Below, piece by piece: positions 24,206-32,749 of a DNA stretch of 64,000 nt; position 1 is the stretch's first letter, and every line of letters starts with the position of its first letter. Source of the DNA: Bacilli bacterium (GTDB lineage Bacteria; Bacillota_I; Bacilli_A; RF39; UBA660); contig JAFXZI010000007.1 in the NCBI GenBank assembly GCA_017541325.1, forward strand, positions 31,875-95,874, in the 5' to 3' direction. The translations under genes were made by a program, and so were the position numbers. Below the pieces are notes generated by a model that was not told the origin of the DNA, searched no databases, and worked only from the letters and a program-made list of their open reading frames with translations.

Positions 24206-25549
24206 TTAATCCTCTTTCATAGTGTATAATTCTACTTTATCAAATTCTAGGTTTGGTTGTTCAACTGGTTTTTCTTCAAACTTCCAATCTATATTAAAAT
24301 CTGGAAGTAATTTTGTTTTAATAGGATACATTCTAGGAGTAATAATAATTGCTTCGAAATAATCCATTGTTTTAAGTTCTTCTTCTGTGATTAAACTTGT
24401 ATTTTCATCTATTCTTCCGCATAATCTAGATATTTGTTGTAATGTTTCTATATCATTTGCAAGTAAATATATAATATTACCAAAACTCATTTTTAATAGT
24501 TCAGTATATTCTTTACCATATACATTATCAAGTTCTAATAAACTTTTTATGTAGATATTATATCTAACATTGTTTCCTCTTGATAGATTTAAAACATTTA
24601 CAAAATCTTTTATAGTTTTTAAGTTTTCAAAGTCATCAATATAGAAATTTAATCTTCTTTCCTTATTAGGGTTAATACTTTCCATATAATTACATTGATC
24701 AATTATAAGAGAAACTAATTCTTTTGTACTAGGTTTATTTTCATTAATAATAAATAATGCGGTTTTATCTTTTTGAATGTTTTCTAAATCAATGTTGTTA
24801 TTGCATAAAACTTTAGATAGTCCTTCTTTTACTGTATAAAGTTTAGTTCTTTGTTTAAATACAGCTAGAATTGATCCTTTAGTTTCATTAGGAGCTTCAA
24901 ATATACCAGATAGATAAATATATATTAATGAACTTTTATCTAATGTTTTTAGATATTTTTTTAATTTTTCACTTTCATTTGCTAAAAGTGAAAGACTATT
25001 TAAATTTATTTCTGATTCTTTAGCATTCTCAAATAAGTATAATGCTAATCCAGTAAATAAATTGATTGCGGAATTAACCCAGAAAGGATCTTCGTTAGCA
25101 GAAACTTCAGAAGATAATAAATAATAACCTACATTTTCTATCATTTCTAAAGCATTATCTTTTTCTCCAGCCTTATATAACTTATAAGGTAGATATAATG
25201 GATTATAATTATTACCTTTATTAGTATTAACTAAGTTAATAACATATAATTTATATCCTTCTTTCTTTATTTCTCCACTTAATTTTTTGTAGATTTCACC
25301 TTTGATGTCATTTACAACAAATGATTCACCAGCTTTAATAGCAAGTCTTATTTGAGGTAACATAGTTGCGACTGTTTTACCAGACCCTGTTGCACCAATT
25401 ATTAGATTATGTGCTTCTTTATCATCAATATATAGATGATTATCATCATACATAATCTCAATTCCTGATTTTTTTATTATAGAATCATAACTAATTTGGG
25501 TAGTTTTATTTATTATTTCTTCTTTACTTGCCCATCTTGAATATGCCAT
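24206..25549 (-). CDS. Orphan VirD4/TraG-like coupling ATPase
   Basis: 447 aa. P-loop GATGSGKTVATMLPQI (about 53-68), VVNDIKGEIYKKLSG (the conserved DxKGE region), FWVNSAINLFTGLALYLFE, Walker B-like NFYIDDFEN (Asp-Asp rather than Asp-Glu) and a C-terminal MSFGNIIYLLAND stretch. This is the VirD4/TraG family that couples substrates to type IV secretion. It has no N-terminal membrane helices and no secretion genes nearby. ATG 25549 has the SD AAAGGGGG; an upstream in-frame start would ignore it. Role outside conjugation unknown. Confidence 0.85.
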   Translation of the reverse strand: MAYSRWASKEEIINKTTQISYDSIIKKSGIEIMYDDNHLYIDDKEAHNLIIGATGSGKTVATMLPQIRLAIKAGESFVVNDIKGEIYKKLSGEIKKEGYKLYVINLVNTNKGNNYNPLYLPYKLYKAGEKDNALEMIENVGYYLLSSEVSANEDPFWVNSAINLFTGLALYLFENAKESEINLNSLSLLANESEKLKKYLKTLDKSSLIYIYLSGIFEAPNETKGSILAVFKQRTKLYTVKEGLSKVLCNNNIDLENIQKDKTALFIINENKPSTKELVSLIIDQCNYMESINPNKERRLNFYIDDFENLKTIKDFVNVLNLSRGNNVRYNIYIKSLLELDNVYGKEYTELLKMSFGNIIYLLANDIETLQQISRLCGRIDENTSLITEEELKTMDYFEAIIITPRMYPIKTKLLPDFNIDWKFEEKPVEQPNLEFDKVELYTMKED

Positions 25550-25620
25550 ACATATCCCCCTTTCATGACTAAAGTATACACTATAAAAATACATTTAACT
25601 TAAACAATAATGGTCTTTTG

Positions 25621-25629
25621 TGTTATAAT
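25621..25629 (+). promoter_or_regulatory. Extended -10 promoter of AraC-type gene
   Basis: TGT-TATAAT, 16 bases before the ATG at 25646. Confidence 0.75.
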
Positions 25630-25645
25630 TGTCTTGGTGAAGAGA

Positions 25646-26110
25646 ATGTTTTCTAATGAACTGGTCTGTAATATATTAGATTATATAAATAAAAATATTA
25701 ATAAAGAGATTACTATTGATGAGTTATCTAATATTTTCTATTATGATAAAACTTATATTATGAAAAGATTTAAAAAAGAATTAAGTATAACTATATTTGA
25801 TTATATTAATAGCATGAGAGTATTTAATAGTTTAACTTTATATAGTTTTGATAATTATATTATTTATATTGCTTTTAAAAGCGGATTTAATTCACTTGAA
25901 TATTATTCTGAAATGTTTAAAAAAATAATGGGTGTTAGTCCAAGTATTTATAGAAAATATGTTAATAGGGATATTTCTATTAAAGATAAAGAAATAGATT
26001 TAATTCTTTATAATATAGTTAAATTAAATAGAATTAAAAAAATGACAGATAAATATCTTAATAATAGAAAACCATCTATTATTATGGTTAAAAAGATTGC
26101 ACTAAAATAA
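25646..26110 (+). CDS. AraC-type DNA-binding protein lacking a sensor domain
   Basis: 154 aa. Two helix-turn-helix units: ITIDELSNIFYYDKTYIMKRFK (about 24-45) and the conserved second one IAFKSGFNSLEYYSEMFKKIMGVSPSIYR (about 74-102), followed by about 50 residues. It has no N-terminal effector-binding domain, so activity must be set by amount or partners. ATG 25646 follows the SD GGTGAAGAG; further-upstream in-frame starts lie in the promoter. It is divergent from the VirD4-like gene and might control it. Confidence 0.85.
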   Translation: MFSNELVCNILDYINKNINKEITIDELSNIFYYDKTYIMKRFKKELSITIFDYINSMRVFNSLTLYSFDNYIIYIAFKSGFNSLEYYSEMFKKIMGVSPSIYRKYVNRDISIKDKEIDLILYNIVKLNRIKKMTDKYLNNRKPSIIMVKKIALK

Positions 26111-26139
26111 AAAAGATAGATTCAAATCTATCTTTTTTT
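26108..26139. terminator. Bidirectional terminator
   Basis: AAAAGATAGATT / AATCTATCTTTT with A- and T-runs, between the AraC-type gene and the lipid kinase gene. Confidence 0.9.
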
Positions 26140-27009
26140 ATAATTCTTTATTAATCCAATTAAATCTCTATCATAAAAGATATTAATCTTCTTTGGTAAT
26201 AATTCTATTTCAAATGTTTTAGAAGTTAGTTCTTCGCCGTCTAAATTAGCGGTTACTTCTTGATCACATTTAATAATTGCTTTATTAGTAATTATCTTTT
26301 TAACATGTTTATTGCTTTCGTGTTTTCCTGCCTTTACACGATTTATTAGTAAAGCAAATTTTAATCTACTCATTCTATCTATTAAAAATAATTCAAATTT
26401 ACCATCATCTACTTTACCTTTAGGATTAATAGTATATCCTTTTCCATAATATTTAGCATTACCAACAATTATTGTGCAAAACTCTTTTTCATATTTTTCA
26501 TTATCAACAAGAACTGTGAATTTTTTTAAAATATATTTTGCAAAATGTTTAATAATACTTGCGTTATATCTTTGTTTTCTTGGAATTAGTTTACTTTTAA
26601 AATCTGCATTATTAGCAATATCTGCATCAATTCCAAAACAACCTATATTTATAAAGTATTTATCATTTATTTTTAATACATCACATGGATTTGATCCTTT
26701 AATGAAGTTTTCACGGCAATATCTATTAAAATCATTACCTGTTCCACAAGGAATAAAACCTAGAGTATTTTTTGTATCAATTAATTTATTTAAAGCTCTA
26801 TTAATTATTCCATCTCCGCCTACAACGATGATTGTTTCTTTTTTATTCTTATAACTATCTAGTATATCTTCAGTAGATCTTTTATCATTATTAGTTTCAA
26901 TAATATATTTAAATTTTAGTTTTTTAGATGCTTCTTCTATGCCTTCAATTATTTCGTTAGTTCTTTCTTTAAGTGAAAAAGTGTTAACTAAGAATACATA
27001 TTTTTTCAT
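26128..27009 (-). CDS. Diacylglycerol/lipid kinase family protein
   Basis: 293 aa, usual length for the DagK/YegS/BmrU family. Contains IIVVGGDGIINRALN (the GGDG nucleotide loop, with Ile in place of the usual Thr) and GFIPCGTGNDF (about 80-90), and the late GTINPKG-like region plus an FEIELLPKKINIFYD end. It phosphorylates a membrane lipid such as diacylglycerol with ATP. The SD AGGTGAGA precedes the ATG. It is convergent with the AraC-type gene and divergent from the FAD dehydrogenase. Confidence 0.92.
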   Translation of the reverse strand: MKKYVFLVNTFSLKERTNEIIEGIEEASKKLKFKYIIETNNDKRSTEDILDSYKNKKETIIVVGGDGIINRALNKLIDTKNTLGFIPCGTGNDFNRYCRENFIKGSNPCDVLKINDKYFINIGCFGIDADIANNADFKSKLIPRKQRYNASIIKHFAKYILKKFTVLVDNEKYEKEFCTIIVGNAKYYGKGYTINPKGKVDDGKFELFLIDRMSRLKFALLINRVKAGKHESNKHVKKIITNKAIIKCDQEVTANLDGEELTSKTFEIELLPKKINIFYDRDLIGLIKNYKKR

Positions 27010-27090
27010 ACTCTCACCTAGTTAAAGTATACCATATTATTGAGCAAAATACATATTTGTGGTATTTTATTACTAGTTATTGAGGTAGTT

Positions 27091-28641
27091 ATGATTAGAT
27101 TTAATAATATAAAAGTAAAAGAAGATTTAGATGAAGAACAATTGTTAGATTTTTTATGTAAAAAAGAACATTTATTTAAAGAAAATATTAAAGAATTTTA
27201 TATAAGAAAAAAGTCAATTGATGCTAGAGATAAAGATAATATTTATTATAATTATACTTTTGATTTAGTATGTGAATCTGAATATGATATAAAAAATTGT
27301 ATTCATATAGATGAACCAGTTAATGAAGAAATACAAGTTAAAAGGAAGAGTAATGATCGACCAATTATAATTGGAAGTGGACCAGCTGGACTATTTTGTG
27401 CTTTAACATTTATTAATAATGGTATTAAACCAATTATATTTGAACAAGGCGATAAAGTAGATGAAAGAGTTTCTAAAGTAGATAATTTTAAAAATAATAG
27501 AGTCTTAGATATTCATTCAAATGTTCAATTTGGTGAAGGTGGTGCAGGTACATTTTCTGATGGAAAATTAACTACTGGAATTAATAGTAGTTATTGTAAT
27601 CAAGTATTAGAGTTGTTTTATAAATTTGGTGCACCTAAAGAGATTCTTTATTTAAATAAACCACATATAGGAACTGATAATTTAGTAAAAATAGTAAAAA
27701 ATATTAGAAACTATATAGAATCTTTAGGTGGAGAATATCATTTTAATGAAGAAATAACAGATTTTATTATAGATAATAATAGAGTAGTTGGTGTTGTTGG
27801 AAAAGAAAAATACTATTCAGATACAGTAGTTCTAGCTATTGGTCATAGTGCTCGTAAAACCTTTAAAAAATTATATGATCTTAATGTATTAATGGAAAAG
27901 AAACCTTTTTCTGTAGGAGTTAGAATAGAACATTTACAAAAAGATATTAATAAAAGTCAATATGGAGACAAATCTAAATTAAAACTACCACCTGCAGAAT
28001 ATAAATTGGTATATCATGGAAAAGATAGAAGTGCCTATACCTTTTGTATGTGCCCAGGAGGTGTTGTTATAGCATCTTCTAGTGGTGAAGGAGAAATAGT
28101 TACTAATGGTATGAGTACTTATAAAAGAGATTTAGAAAATGCTAATAGTGCTCTTTTAGTTAATGTTGTTCCAGAAGACTTTAAAAAGGATTATCCGTTA
28201 AGTGGAATTGATTTTCAAAAAGAACTTGAAGAAAAAGCATTTGTATTAGGTGGTGAAAACTATAACGCTCCAGTTCAAAGAGTAGAAGATTTTTTAAATA
28301 ATAGAGTATCTACAAAAATAGGTTCAGTTAGACCAACTTATCTTCCTGGAGTAAGACTAACTAATTTAAATGAAATACTTCCTAAATTTGTTAGTAATAC
28401 TATGAAAGATGCAATATACTATTTTGATAAAAAAATAAATGGTTTTAATAATCCAGATGCTATTTTAACTGGTGTTGAAACTCGTAGTAGTTCACCAGTT
28501 AGAATAATTAGAGATATAAATTATGAATCAAATATTAAAGGATTATTTCCTTGCGGAGAAGGTCCTGGATATGCTGGTGGTATTATGAGTGCAGCAATCG
28601 ATGGAATTAAATGCGCTAAAACAATATTAGAACATGAATAA
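27091..28641 (+). CDS. FAD-dependent dehydrogenase (NAD(P)/FAD oxidoreductase)
   Basis: 516 aa. Dinucleotide-binding GSGPAGLFCALTF motif near residue 93, preceded by about 90 residues typical of this uncharacterised dehydrogenase family. Later motifs: FGEGGAGTFSDGKLTTG, VVLAIGHSARKTF, and the C-terminal EGPGYAGGIMSAAIDGI that closes the FAD site. Such proteins occur throughout Firmicutes, with substrate unknown. ATG 27091 is chosen because TGAGGTAG lies just before it; upstream codons in frame lack an SD. Confidence 0.88.
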   Translation: MIRFNNIKVKEDLDEEQLLDFLCKKEHLFKENIKEFYIRKKSIDARDKDNIYYNYTFDLVCESEYDIKNCIHIDEPVNEEIQVKRKSNDRPIIIGSGPAGLFCALTFINNGIKPIIFEQGDKVDERVSKVDNFKNNRVLDIHSNVQFGEGGAGTFSDGKLTTGINSSYCNQVLELFYKFGAPKEILYLNKPHIGTDNLVKIVKNIRNYIESLGGEYHFNEEITDFIIDNNRVVGVVGKEKYYSDTVVLAIGHSARKTFKKLYDLNVLMEKKPFSVGVRIEHLQKDINKSQYGDKSKLKLPPAEYKLVYHGKDRSAYTFCMCPGGVVIASSSGEGEIVTNGMSTYKRDLENANSALLVNVVPEDFKKDYPLSGIDFQKELEEKAFVLGGENYNAPVQRVEDFLNNRVSTKIGSVRPTYLPGVRLTNLNEILPKFVSNTMKDAIYYFDKKINGFNNPDAILTGVETRSSSPVRIIRDINYESNIKGLFPCGEGPGYAGGIMSAAIDGIKCAKTILEHE

Positions 28642-28644
28642 ATG

Positions 28645-28673
28645 TTGAATATAACAAGTTAAAAATGTATAAT
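28645..28673 (+). promoter_or_regulatory. Promoter of the 28700-30819 operon
   Basis: TTGAAT (28645-28650), 17-base spacer, TATAAT (28668-28673). Confidence 0.75.
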
Positions 28674-28699
28674 TATGATAGATAGAAAGGGATTATGCT

Positions 28700-28981
28700 A
28701 TGGAAGAAAAAGAAAGTATTAAAATAGAAGAATTATTTTCTTATGGAATGTCTAAAGAAGGATTTGAGAAACTTCTAGAAGATATAAAAAACGCAGTTGG
28801 TGAAGGAAAACAAGCACTTGCTGGTGAAATAGATACAATTAGTGAAGAAGATAAGACCAAATTAAAGGAATTAGTATCAAGTGCTAATGAATCAATTGAT
28901 AATAGTTTAAAAGATATTGAAGAATTATTTGTAAGAATAATAAGTGATTGGGATAAAGAAAAAGGTGATACTAATGAATAA
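28700..28981 (+). CDS. Small acidic helical protein
   Basis: 93 aa, rich in Glu and Lys and predicted almost entirely helical, with possible coiled coil over about 20-85. No recognised domain. ATG 28700 has an AAAGG SD 9 bases upstream. It overlaps the next small gene by 8 bases and leads an operon with a second helical protein, YidD and the polysaccharide deacetylase. The pair may work as a complex in the cytosol; this is inference from gene order. Confidence 0.7.
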   Translation: MEEKESIKIEELFSYGMSKEGFEKLLEDIKNAVGEGKQALAGEIDTISEEDKTKLKELVSSANESIDNSLKDIEELFVRIISDWDKEKGDTNE

Positions 28982-29156
28982 TGTTGAAAATTATATTTCT
29001 GGAATAGATAGTTCCTTAGAAAAAATTAGAAACAATTATGAATACTATAAAGCTTTTGGATCTTTCTTTATTGCTAGTAAGATTAGAGAAGATTTAGAAG
29101 ATATTATAGAAGAAATGGAAAAAGTTAAAGATTTTGCAAGTAGTTTAGATAAATAG
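28974..29156 (+). CDS. Small helical protein
   Basis: 60 aa, helical, no membrane segment. ATG 28974 follows the SD AAGGTGAT and lies inside the end of the preceding gene, so translation is probably coupled. A longer version starting upstream would ignore that SD. Function unknown; its neighbours point to the cell envelope. Confidence 0.65.
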   Translation: MNNVENYISGIDSSLEKIRNNYEYYKAFGSFFIASKIREDLEDIIEEMEKVKDFASSLDK

Positions 29157-29164
29157 GAGAAAAT

Positions 29165-29395
29165 ATGAGTAATTTTCTTATAAAAATTATTAGATTATAT
29201 CAACGTATGCCTCTACATACACATAGTTTATGTAGATATACACCTACATGTTCTGAATATACTATAATTGCTATAAAAGAATATGGTTCTATAAGAGGAT
29301 TATTCATGGGCTTTAAAAGAATTTTAAGATGCAATCCATTTGGTGGAAGTGGTTTTGATCCAGTGCCACCAAATACTAAGAAGGTGATAAGATGA
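29165..29395 (+). CDS. yidD: Membrane protein insertion efficiency factor YidD
   Basis: 76 aa, full family length. Contains CRYTPTCSEYTIIAI (about 22-36), the conserved GFKRILRCNPF and the closing GGSGFDPVP. YidD is a small membrane-associated helper of the YidC insertase. In most genomes it sits with rnpA and yidC near the origin; here it lies alone in an operon with small helical proteins and a deacetylase. The stop TGA overlaps the ATG of the next gene (ATGA). Confidence 0.95.
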   Translation: MSNFLIKIIRLYQRMPLHTHSLCRYTPTCSEYTIIAIKEYGSIRGLFMGFKRILRCNPFGGSGFDPVPPNTKKVIR

Positions 29396-30819
29396 AAAAA
29401 GGTATAATTATTGGAATAATAGGTATAATTTTAGTAGTTGCTGGTCTAGTTAGTTATTTTGCTTTTTCAAAACCAAAAATTACTCTCTTAGGCGGAGATT
29501 ATATAAAAACAGAACTTAAACATAAATACAAAGATAAAGGTGTATCTGTTACTTTAAACGGAAAAGAATTAGATAAGAATTCATATAAAGTAAAAATAGA
29601 AGATAATATTAATACAGATGAACTTGGAAAGTATAAAGAAACATATAATATTGAATATAAAAAGAAGATTTATAAAATTGTAAGAACTGTCGAAGTTGTT
29701 GATGAAGAAGGACCTGAAATAAATACTAATTATGAAAAAGTAGAAACAGATTTTTGTACTGGAAAAGAAAAAGTAAATCTAACTTTTACAGCAGTAGATA
29801 ATGGAGATGGAGATGTAACAGATAAAGTTACTAAAGAGAAAAAAGAAGATGGATATTATTTAAGTGTAGCTGATTCTAAAGGAAATAAAACTGTTAAACA
29901 AGTTCCTATAGTAAAAGAAGAAGAACCAGCTCCACATATTAAAATAAATGGAACTACTCCAACTTATATTACAGTTGGTGATAAGTATAATGATCAAGGA
30001 GCATATTTAGCTGATTATTGTGGAAATAAAAAAGAAGCTGAAGTAAAAAGTAATAGTACTGTTGATTCTAGTAAAGTAGGTACTTATAAAGTAGATTATA
30101 GTACTATATATAATGATAAAGAAATTAAAGCAACAAGAGAAGTAAAAGTAGTTAGAAAAGGAACTACTACATCTAATACAATAAAAGGAAATAAAATAGT
30201 ATATTTAACTTTTGATGATGGACCGGGAGCTCATACTGAAAGATTATTAAATCTATTAGACAAATATAATGTTAAAGCAACATTCTTTGTAACACATCAA
30301 TATCCAAAATATGAGTATTTAATTAAGGAAGAAGCAAAAAGAGGACATGCAGTTGCTGTTCACTCTTACTCACATAATTATAAAAAGATATATGCAAGCG
30401 TTGATGCGTTTAAAACAGATTTTAATTTAATGAATGATATTATTGAAAATCAAACTGGTACAAGATCTAAAATATTTAGATTCCCAGGAGGAGGATCAAA
30501 TACTGTATCTAGAAGTGCTTGTAAAGGTTGTAAGATAATGACTCAGATATCTAAAGTTATGGAGTCTGAAGGTTATTATTGGTTTGACTGGAATGTATCT
30601 AGTGGTGATGCTGATGGAAGTCCTACTAAAGAAAAAACTACAAATAATGTTATTAATGGAATGAAAAATCATAGTAATGCTGTAATACTTATGCATGATA
30701 TTCATAAATCTACTGTAGATGCTATGGAAGATATTTTAAAATTTGGTACAGAGAATGGATACACGTTTAAAGTATTAGATGAAACATCGCCAAAAATAAG
30801 ACATAAAATAAATAATTAA
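29392..30819 (+). CDS. Membrane-anchored polysaccharide deacetylase (PgdA-like)
   Basis: 475 aa. N-terminal membrane anchor (about 5-25), two Ig-like repeats of about 75 residues (DUF5011-type, about 30-110 and 175-255), then a NodB deacetylase domain (about 270-460) with YLTFDDGPG (catalytic Asp, metal Asp), HSYSH (metal histidines) and FRFPGGG. It probably removes N-acetyl groups from peptidoglycan, which gives lysozyme resistance. Coupled to yidD by a 4-base overlap. A strong terminator follows. Confidence 0.93.
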   Translation: MKKGIIIGIIGIILVVAGLVSYFAFSKPKITLLGGDYIKTELKHKYKDKGVSVTLNGKELDKNSYKVKIEDNINTDELGKYKETYNIEYKKKIYKIVRTVEVVDEEGPEINTNYEKVETDFCTGKEKVNLTFTAVDNGDGDVTDKVTKEKKEDGYYLSVADSKGNKTVKQVPIVKEEEPAPHIKINGTTPTYITVGDKYNDQGAYLADYCGNKKEAEVKSNSTVDSSKVGTYKVDYSTIYNDKEIKATREVKVVRKGTTTSNTIKGNKIVYLTFDDGPGAHTERLLNLLDKYNVKATFFVTHQYPKYEYLIKEEAKRGHAVAVHSYSHNYKKIYASVDAFKTDFNLMNDIIENQTGTRSKIFRFPGGGSNTVSRSACKGCKIMTQISKVMESEGYYWFDWNVSSGDADGSPTKEKTTNNVINGMKNHSNAVILMHDIHKSTVDAMEDILKFGTENGYTFKVLDETSPKIRHKINN

Positions 30820-30847
30820 AAAAACATCTCAATTTGAGATGTTTTTA
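30818..30847. terminator. Bidirectional terminator
   Basis: AAAAACATCTCA-AATT-TGAGATGTTTTT between the convergent deacetylase and Bax-inhibitor genes. Confidence 0.9.
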
Positions 30848-31477
30848 TTAGTCTCTTTTTCCAAATAATTGTAATAACTTAATTATTACATTAATAATAT
30901 CTAAGTATAATTGGAATGCCCAAAATACTGCATATTTTTCTTCTTGTTCACCGTTCATTCTAGATATTCTCCAGATATCTACAACTATATATCCACAGAA
31001 TATAAGTAAAATTGCAATAGAAGTTCCTAAGTCAATTGCAGCACTTTTTACAAATACATTAATTAAAGTTAATACAAGTGAACCTAGTAATGCAACCAAT
31101 AGGAATGTTGCGAATCCATTAAGATTAAGCTTAGTATTTTTACCAACATATCCTAATACACCAAATATTACAGCAGTTGCTAAGAATACAAATATAATAG
31201 ATGACATTTGATAATATAGGAATATTGATCCAAATGTAATACCTGTTATTGCAGTATATATTAGATATAATGTTTTTACTACTGTATCACTTAGTTTATG
31301 AAGTGCAAATATCATTACAAGACCTAATACAATTTCTATTATTGCAAATAGACCATATGCACTGATTATACTTGCGAATAACTCAACATCTAGTGATAAT
31401 AAATATCCACATCCAAAAGTAATTAATAAACCAATAGCTAGCCATTTATATACTTTGGATAAAAATCCATTATTCAT
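30848..31477 (-). CDS. Bax inhibitor-1/YccA family membrane protein
   Basis: 209 aa with seven hydrophobic segments and no large soluble part. The pattern matches the BI-1/YccA (TMBIM) family, including the conserved C-terminal region (FQLYLDIINVIIKLLQLFG). Bacterial members can act as pH-sensitive calcium leaks; YccA-type members restrain the FtsH protease. The near-perfect SD AAGGAGGA precedes the ATG. Monocistronic. Confidence 0.92.
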   Translation of the reverse strand: MNNGFLSKVYKWLAIGLLITFGCGYLLSLDVELFASIISAYGLFAIIEIVLGLVMIFALHKLSDTVVKTLYLIYTAITGITFGSIFLYYQMSSIIFVFLATAVIFGVLGYVGKNTKLNLNGFATFLLVALLGSLVLTLINVFVKSAAIDLGTSIAILLIFCGYIVVDIWRISRMNGEQEEKYAVFWAFQLYLDIINVIIKLLQLFGKRD

Positions 31478-31543
31478 ATTTCCTCCTTCTCATAGCATAA
31501 TGATAGCACATTTTATAATTTTATTAAAGTGAATTAAAAAGTA

Positions 31544-31552
31544 TGATATAAT
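31544..31552 (+). promoter_or_regulatory. Extended -10 promoter of CobW-like gene
   Basis: TGA-TATAAT, 21 bases before the ATG. Confidence 0.75.
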
Positions 31553-31573
31553 TTCTTTTGAAAGGGTGATATT

Positions 31574-32701
31574 ATGAAGGGTAAAGTATTACCAATTACA
31601 TTATTAACAGGATATTTAGGTAGTGGTAAAACTACACTAATTAATCATATTTTAAAAAATCAAGAAGGGTATAAAATAGCAGTAATAGTAAATGATATTG
31701 GAGAAGTAAATATAGATGCTGATCTAATAGAAAAAGGTGGAGTAGTTAAAGAAAAAGATGATAACTTAGTTGCTTTAACTAATGGCTGCATCTGTTGTAC
31801 ATTAAAAACTAATTTAATAGAACAAATAGCTCAAATATATGATATGAATAAATTCGATTATTTATTAATAGAAGCTAGTGGTATATGTGAACCAATTCCA
31901 ATAGCTCAAAGTATAATGGCAATCAATCAAATGATGAATGAAAGTGGATTTAAAGATATAGTAAGATTAGATTCAATTATTACAGTTACAGATGCCTTAA
32001 GACTTGTTAAAGAATTTGCTGGTGGAGATGAATTGTTAAAAGAAGAAATAGAAGAAGACGATATAGAAAACTTAATAATTCAACAATTAGAATTCTGTGA
32101 TATTGTTATTTTAAATAAAGTATCTGAAGTTGATACTGATGAATTAAATGAAGTTAAAACAGTTATTAAAAAGTTACAACCACATGCTAAATTAATTGAA
32201 ACAGATTATGCTAAAGTAGATTTAAAAGATATATTAGGTGTAGAATTATTTGATTTTGAAAAAGCTATTTCTTCTGCAGGATGGGTTGAAGAACTTGAAA
32301 GAGAAGAAGAGGAAGAAGCTGAAGGAGAAGCTTTAGAGTATGGAATAAGTACTTTTGTATATTATGAAAGAAAAGCATTAGATCGTGAGAAGTTTAAAAA
32401 GTTTGCTAATGAAACTTTTGATAGAAGTATAATTCGTTGTAAAGGAGTTTTATACTTTGATGATGAAGAAGATATGAGTTATATGTTTGAGCAAGCTGGA
32501 AGTCAAAAGTCTTTAATGCAAGCTGGAGAATGGTTTGCAACTCTTCCAAAAGAAGAATCTGATAGATTACGTGAAATGGAACCAAAGCTAGAACAAGACT
32601 GGGATCCTGTTTATGGAGATAGAATGGTTAAACTTGTATTTATTGGAAAAAATATGAATAAAGAGGAAATTATTAAAAAATTAGATAAATGTATTAAATA
32701 A
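31574..32701 (+). CDS. CobW/COG0523 G3E GTPase (metallochaperone)
   Basis: 375 aa. Walker A GYLGSGKTTL (13-22), metal-binding GCICC (71-75), LIEASGICEP and the NK-containing base-recognition ILNKVSEVD. The CobW C-terminal domain occupies about 250-375. Such proteins deliver zinc or another metal to target enzymes under GTP hydrolysis. There is an acidic stretch (REEEEEAEGE) in the linker. No zinc-uptake genes are adjacent, so the target metal is uncertain. The SD AAAGGGTGAT precedes the ATG. Confidence 0.92.
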   Translation: MKGKVLPITLLTGYLGSGKTTLINHILKNQEGYKIAVIVNDIGEVNIDADLIEKGGVVKEKDDNLVALTNGCICCTLKTNLIEQIAQIYDMNKFDYLLIEASGICEPIPIAQSIMAINQMMNESGFKDIVRLDSIITVTDALRLVKEFAGGDELLKEEIEEDDIENLIIQQLEFCDIVILNKVSEVDTDELNEVKTVIKKLQPHAKLIETDYAKVDLKDILGVELFDFEKAISSAGWVEELEREEEEEAEGEALEYGISTFVYYERKALDREKFKKFANETFDRSIIRCKGVLYFDDEEDMSYMFEQAGSQKSLMQAGEWFATLPKEESDRLREMEPKLEQDWDPVYGDRMVKLVFIGKNMNKEEIIKKLDKCIK

Positions 32702-32724
32702 AAAGAGATTTATTCTCTTTTTTT
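32700..32724 (+). terminator. Intrinsic terminator
   Basis: AAAAAGAGA / TCTCTTTTT with a long T run; the next -10 box TGT-TATAAT begins on the last T. Confidence 0.85.
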
Positions 32725-32732
32725 GTTATAAT
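32724..32732 (+). promoter_or_regulatory. Extended -10 promoter
   Basis: TGT-TATAAT, 17 bases before the ATG at 32750, touching the preceding terminator's T run. Confidence 0.75.
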
Positions 32733-32749
32733 AAAGTAGGTGATAGTAA

